This document shows, one piece after another, positions 4,877-5,730 of a DNA stretch of 5,730 nucleotides (the stretch's first letter is position 1; every line of letters starts with the position of its first letter). A model generated the notes under the pieces. That model searched no databases and was not told where the DNA came from. It saw only the letters and a list, made by a program, of their open reading frames with translations. The translations under genes and the position numbers were made by a program. Source of the DNA: JAWLCG01 sp041687295 (GTDB lineage: Bacteria; Planctomycetota; Phycisphaerae; SM23-33; FEN-1343); the NCBI GenBank assembly GCA_041687295.1, contig JAWLCG010000331.1, positions 1 through 5,730 on the forward strand. Direction: 5' to 3'.

Positions 4877-5643
4877 CCCAGCCCGTTGTCGGAGCGCAGC
4901 TGTTCACGCTGCGGGATTTCTGCAAGACCCCCCAAGACCTCGCCGCCACGCTCAAGAAGGTCCGCCAGATCGGCTACACGGCCGTGCAGCTGTCGGGCAT
5001 CGGTCCGATGCCCGCCCAGGCCGTCGCCGACGCCGTCGCCGCCGCCGGGCTTAAGAGCCCCGCGACGCACGTCGGCTGGGGGCGGTTCAAGGACGACCTG
5101 GACGGCCTGATCGCCGACCACAAGCTCTGGGGCGCGCCGCACTCAGCCGTGGGGTCGCTGCCGAAGGAGTACTTCTCGGCCGAGGGGCTGGAGCTGTTCG
5201 CCCGCGAGCTGCCGCCGATCGCCGAGCGCCTGGCGGCGGAGGGGATGACCTTCTCGTTCCACAACCACAGCAACGAGCTGGCCCACATCGACGGCAAGTG
5301 CTGGCTGACGAAGCTCTACGAGACCATTGCGCCGGAGCACCTGAAGGTCGAGATCGACACCTACTGGATCACCGCCGGCGGCGGCGACCCGGCGGCGTGG
5401 GTCGCCCGCTACCCCGGAAGGCAGCCCCTGCTGCACTTCAAGGACATGATCGTCGAGTTCGACCGCACGCAGAAGTTCGCGCCCGTCGGCGACGGCAACC
5501 TCAACTGGCCGGCCATCATCGACGCCGCCCGCAAAGCCGACGTCGAGTGGATCTTCGTCGAGCAGGACAACGCCTACGGCGCCGACCCGTTCGAGTGCCT
5601 GGCCCGCAGCTACAACAACCTCGTCAAGCTCGGCCTGAAGTAG
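4873..5643 (+). CDS. Sugar phosphate isomerase/epimerase (xylose isomerase-like TIM barrel)
   Basis: The 256-residue product belongs to the AP_endonuc_2/xylose isomerase-like TIM-barrel superfamily, cytosolic metal-dependent enzymes that isomerise or epimerise sugars, inositols or related keto compounds. It starts with the typical first strand VGAQLFTLRDF (6-16), followed by a helix and IGYTAVQLSGIG (33-44). Conserved polar positions at strand ends are FHNHSNEL (129-136), EIDTYWITAGGGDP (160-173), LHFKD (187-191) and FVEQD (228-232). D162, H188 and E230 are the likely metal ligands, with E135 or H130/H132 completing the site by family analogy. PVGDGNLNW (204-212) is the usual GxGxxxW segment. 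No signal peptide is present. The start has AAGGAG at ten bases and overlaps the membrane gene by ATGA; a hairpin terminator follows. The substrate is unknown; the HNHxxE subgroup includes many uncharacterised proteins abundant in Planctomycetota and Bacteroidota. DNA endonuclease IV activity is unlikely because its extra metal-site histidines are not seen. Confidence 0.88.
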   Translation: MTQPVVGAQLFTLRDFCKTPQDLAATLKKVRQIGYTAVQLSGIGPMPAQAVADAVAAAGLKSPATHVGWGRFKDDLDGLIADHKLWGAPHSAVGSLPKEYFSAEGLELFARELPPIAERLAAEGMTFSFHNHSNELAHIDGKCWLTKLYETIAPEHLKVEIDTYWITAGGGDPAAWVARYPGRQPLLHFKDMIVEFDRTQKFAPVGDGNLNWPAIIDAARKADVEWIFVEQDNAYGADPFECLARSYNNLVKLGLK

Positions 5644-5670
5644 ACGGCCAGACGGGAACGATCACCTTCG

Positions 5671-5700
5671 CGCGGCGGGTCTGCGGGCCCGCCGCGTTTA
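5671..5700 (+). terminator. Hairpin terminator after the isomerase gene
   Basis: CGCGGCGGG (5671-5679) pairs perfectly with CCCGCCGCG (5688-5696), nine GC pairs around an eight-base loop, and is followed by TTTA. It lies 27 bases after the stop and would end the two-gene transcript. The T run is short, as is usual in GC-rich genomes. Confidence 0.6.
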
Positions 5701-5730
5701 ATGCGCCGCCGGCCGAGAGACGGTCATTCG

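Noticed and set aside
4810..5142. Leftward open frame opposite the isomerase start
   Set aside because: It is antisense to a well-supported gene with conserved motifs and shows no family similarity of its own.

Overview
The window is very GC-rich bacterial DNA carrying six protein genes, five complete and one cut by the left edge. None of the genes is diagnostic of a taxon. The GC content, isolated genes facing in different directions, a short RecJ-type start, and an intergenic region built of short heptamer-type and palindromic repeats together suggest an environmental Planctomycetota (perhaps Phycisphaerae) or a similar high-GC lineage. That placement is an inference from general style, not from a marker gene.

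Left part (1-1524): the first 122 codons of a RecJ-type single-strand DNA exonuclease run leftward out of the window. They share a 144-base divergent intergenic region with a rightward family 9 glycosyltransferase (heptosyltransferase-like). The recJ side has a clear TTGGCC-N17-TATAAT promoter. The glycosyltransferase has no Shine-Dalgarno and may be leaderless. It meets, tail to tail across 71 bases, a leftward class I SAM-dependent methyltransferase.

Middle (2200-2821): about 620 bases without a convincing gene. The left half holds a possible rightward promoter. It is followed by a strong 14-pair hairpin and a T-containing tail, which would fit a small RNA of unknown kind. The right half is a mosaic of repeats: paired AATGACG heptamers, two copies of a 43/44-base element with a near-perfect palindrome, a CCTCTGTG direct repeat, and an 11-unit heptanucleotide array that ends inside the stop codon of the next gene.

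Right part (2822-5730): a leftward phosphate acetyltransferase gene (pta) is divergent from a rightward two-gene unit. The first gene of that unit encodes an unrecognised, roughly eight-helix membrane protein. The second encodes a xylose-isomerase-like TIM-barrel sugar isomerase/epimerase. The two overlap by ATGA, which suggests translational coupling. A sigma70-like promoter (TTGCCT-N17-TACGAT) precedes the unit and a GC-rich hairpin terminator follows it.

The genes do not form one pathway: DNA repair, envelope glycosylation, an unassigned methyl transfer, acetyl-CoA/acetyl phosphate metabolism and a sugar-isomerase unit lie side by side. No complete new defence or mobile system is visible. 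The most unusual content is the repeat mosaic at 2545-2826 and the possible small RNA next to it.
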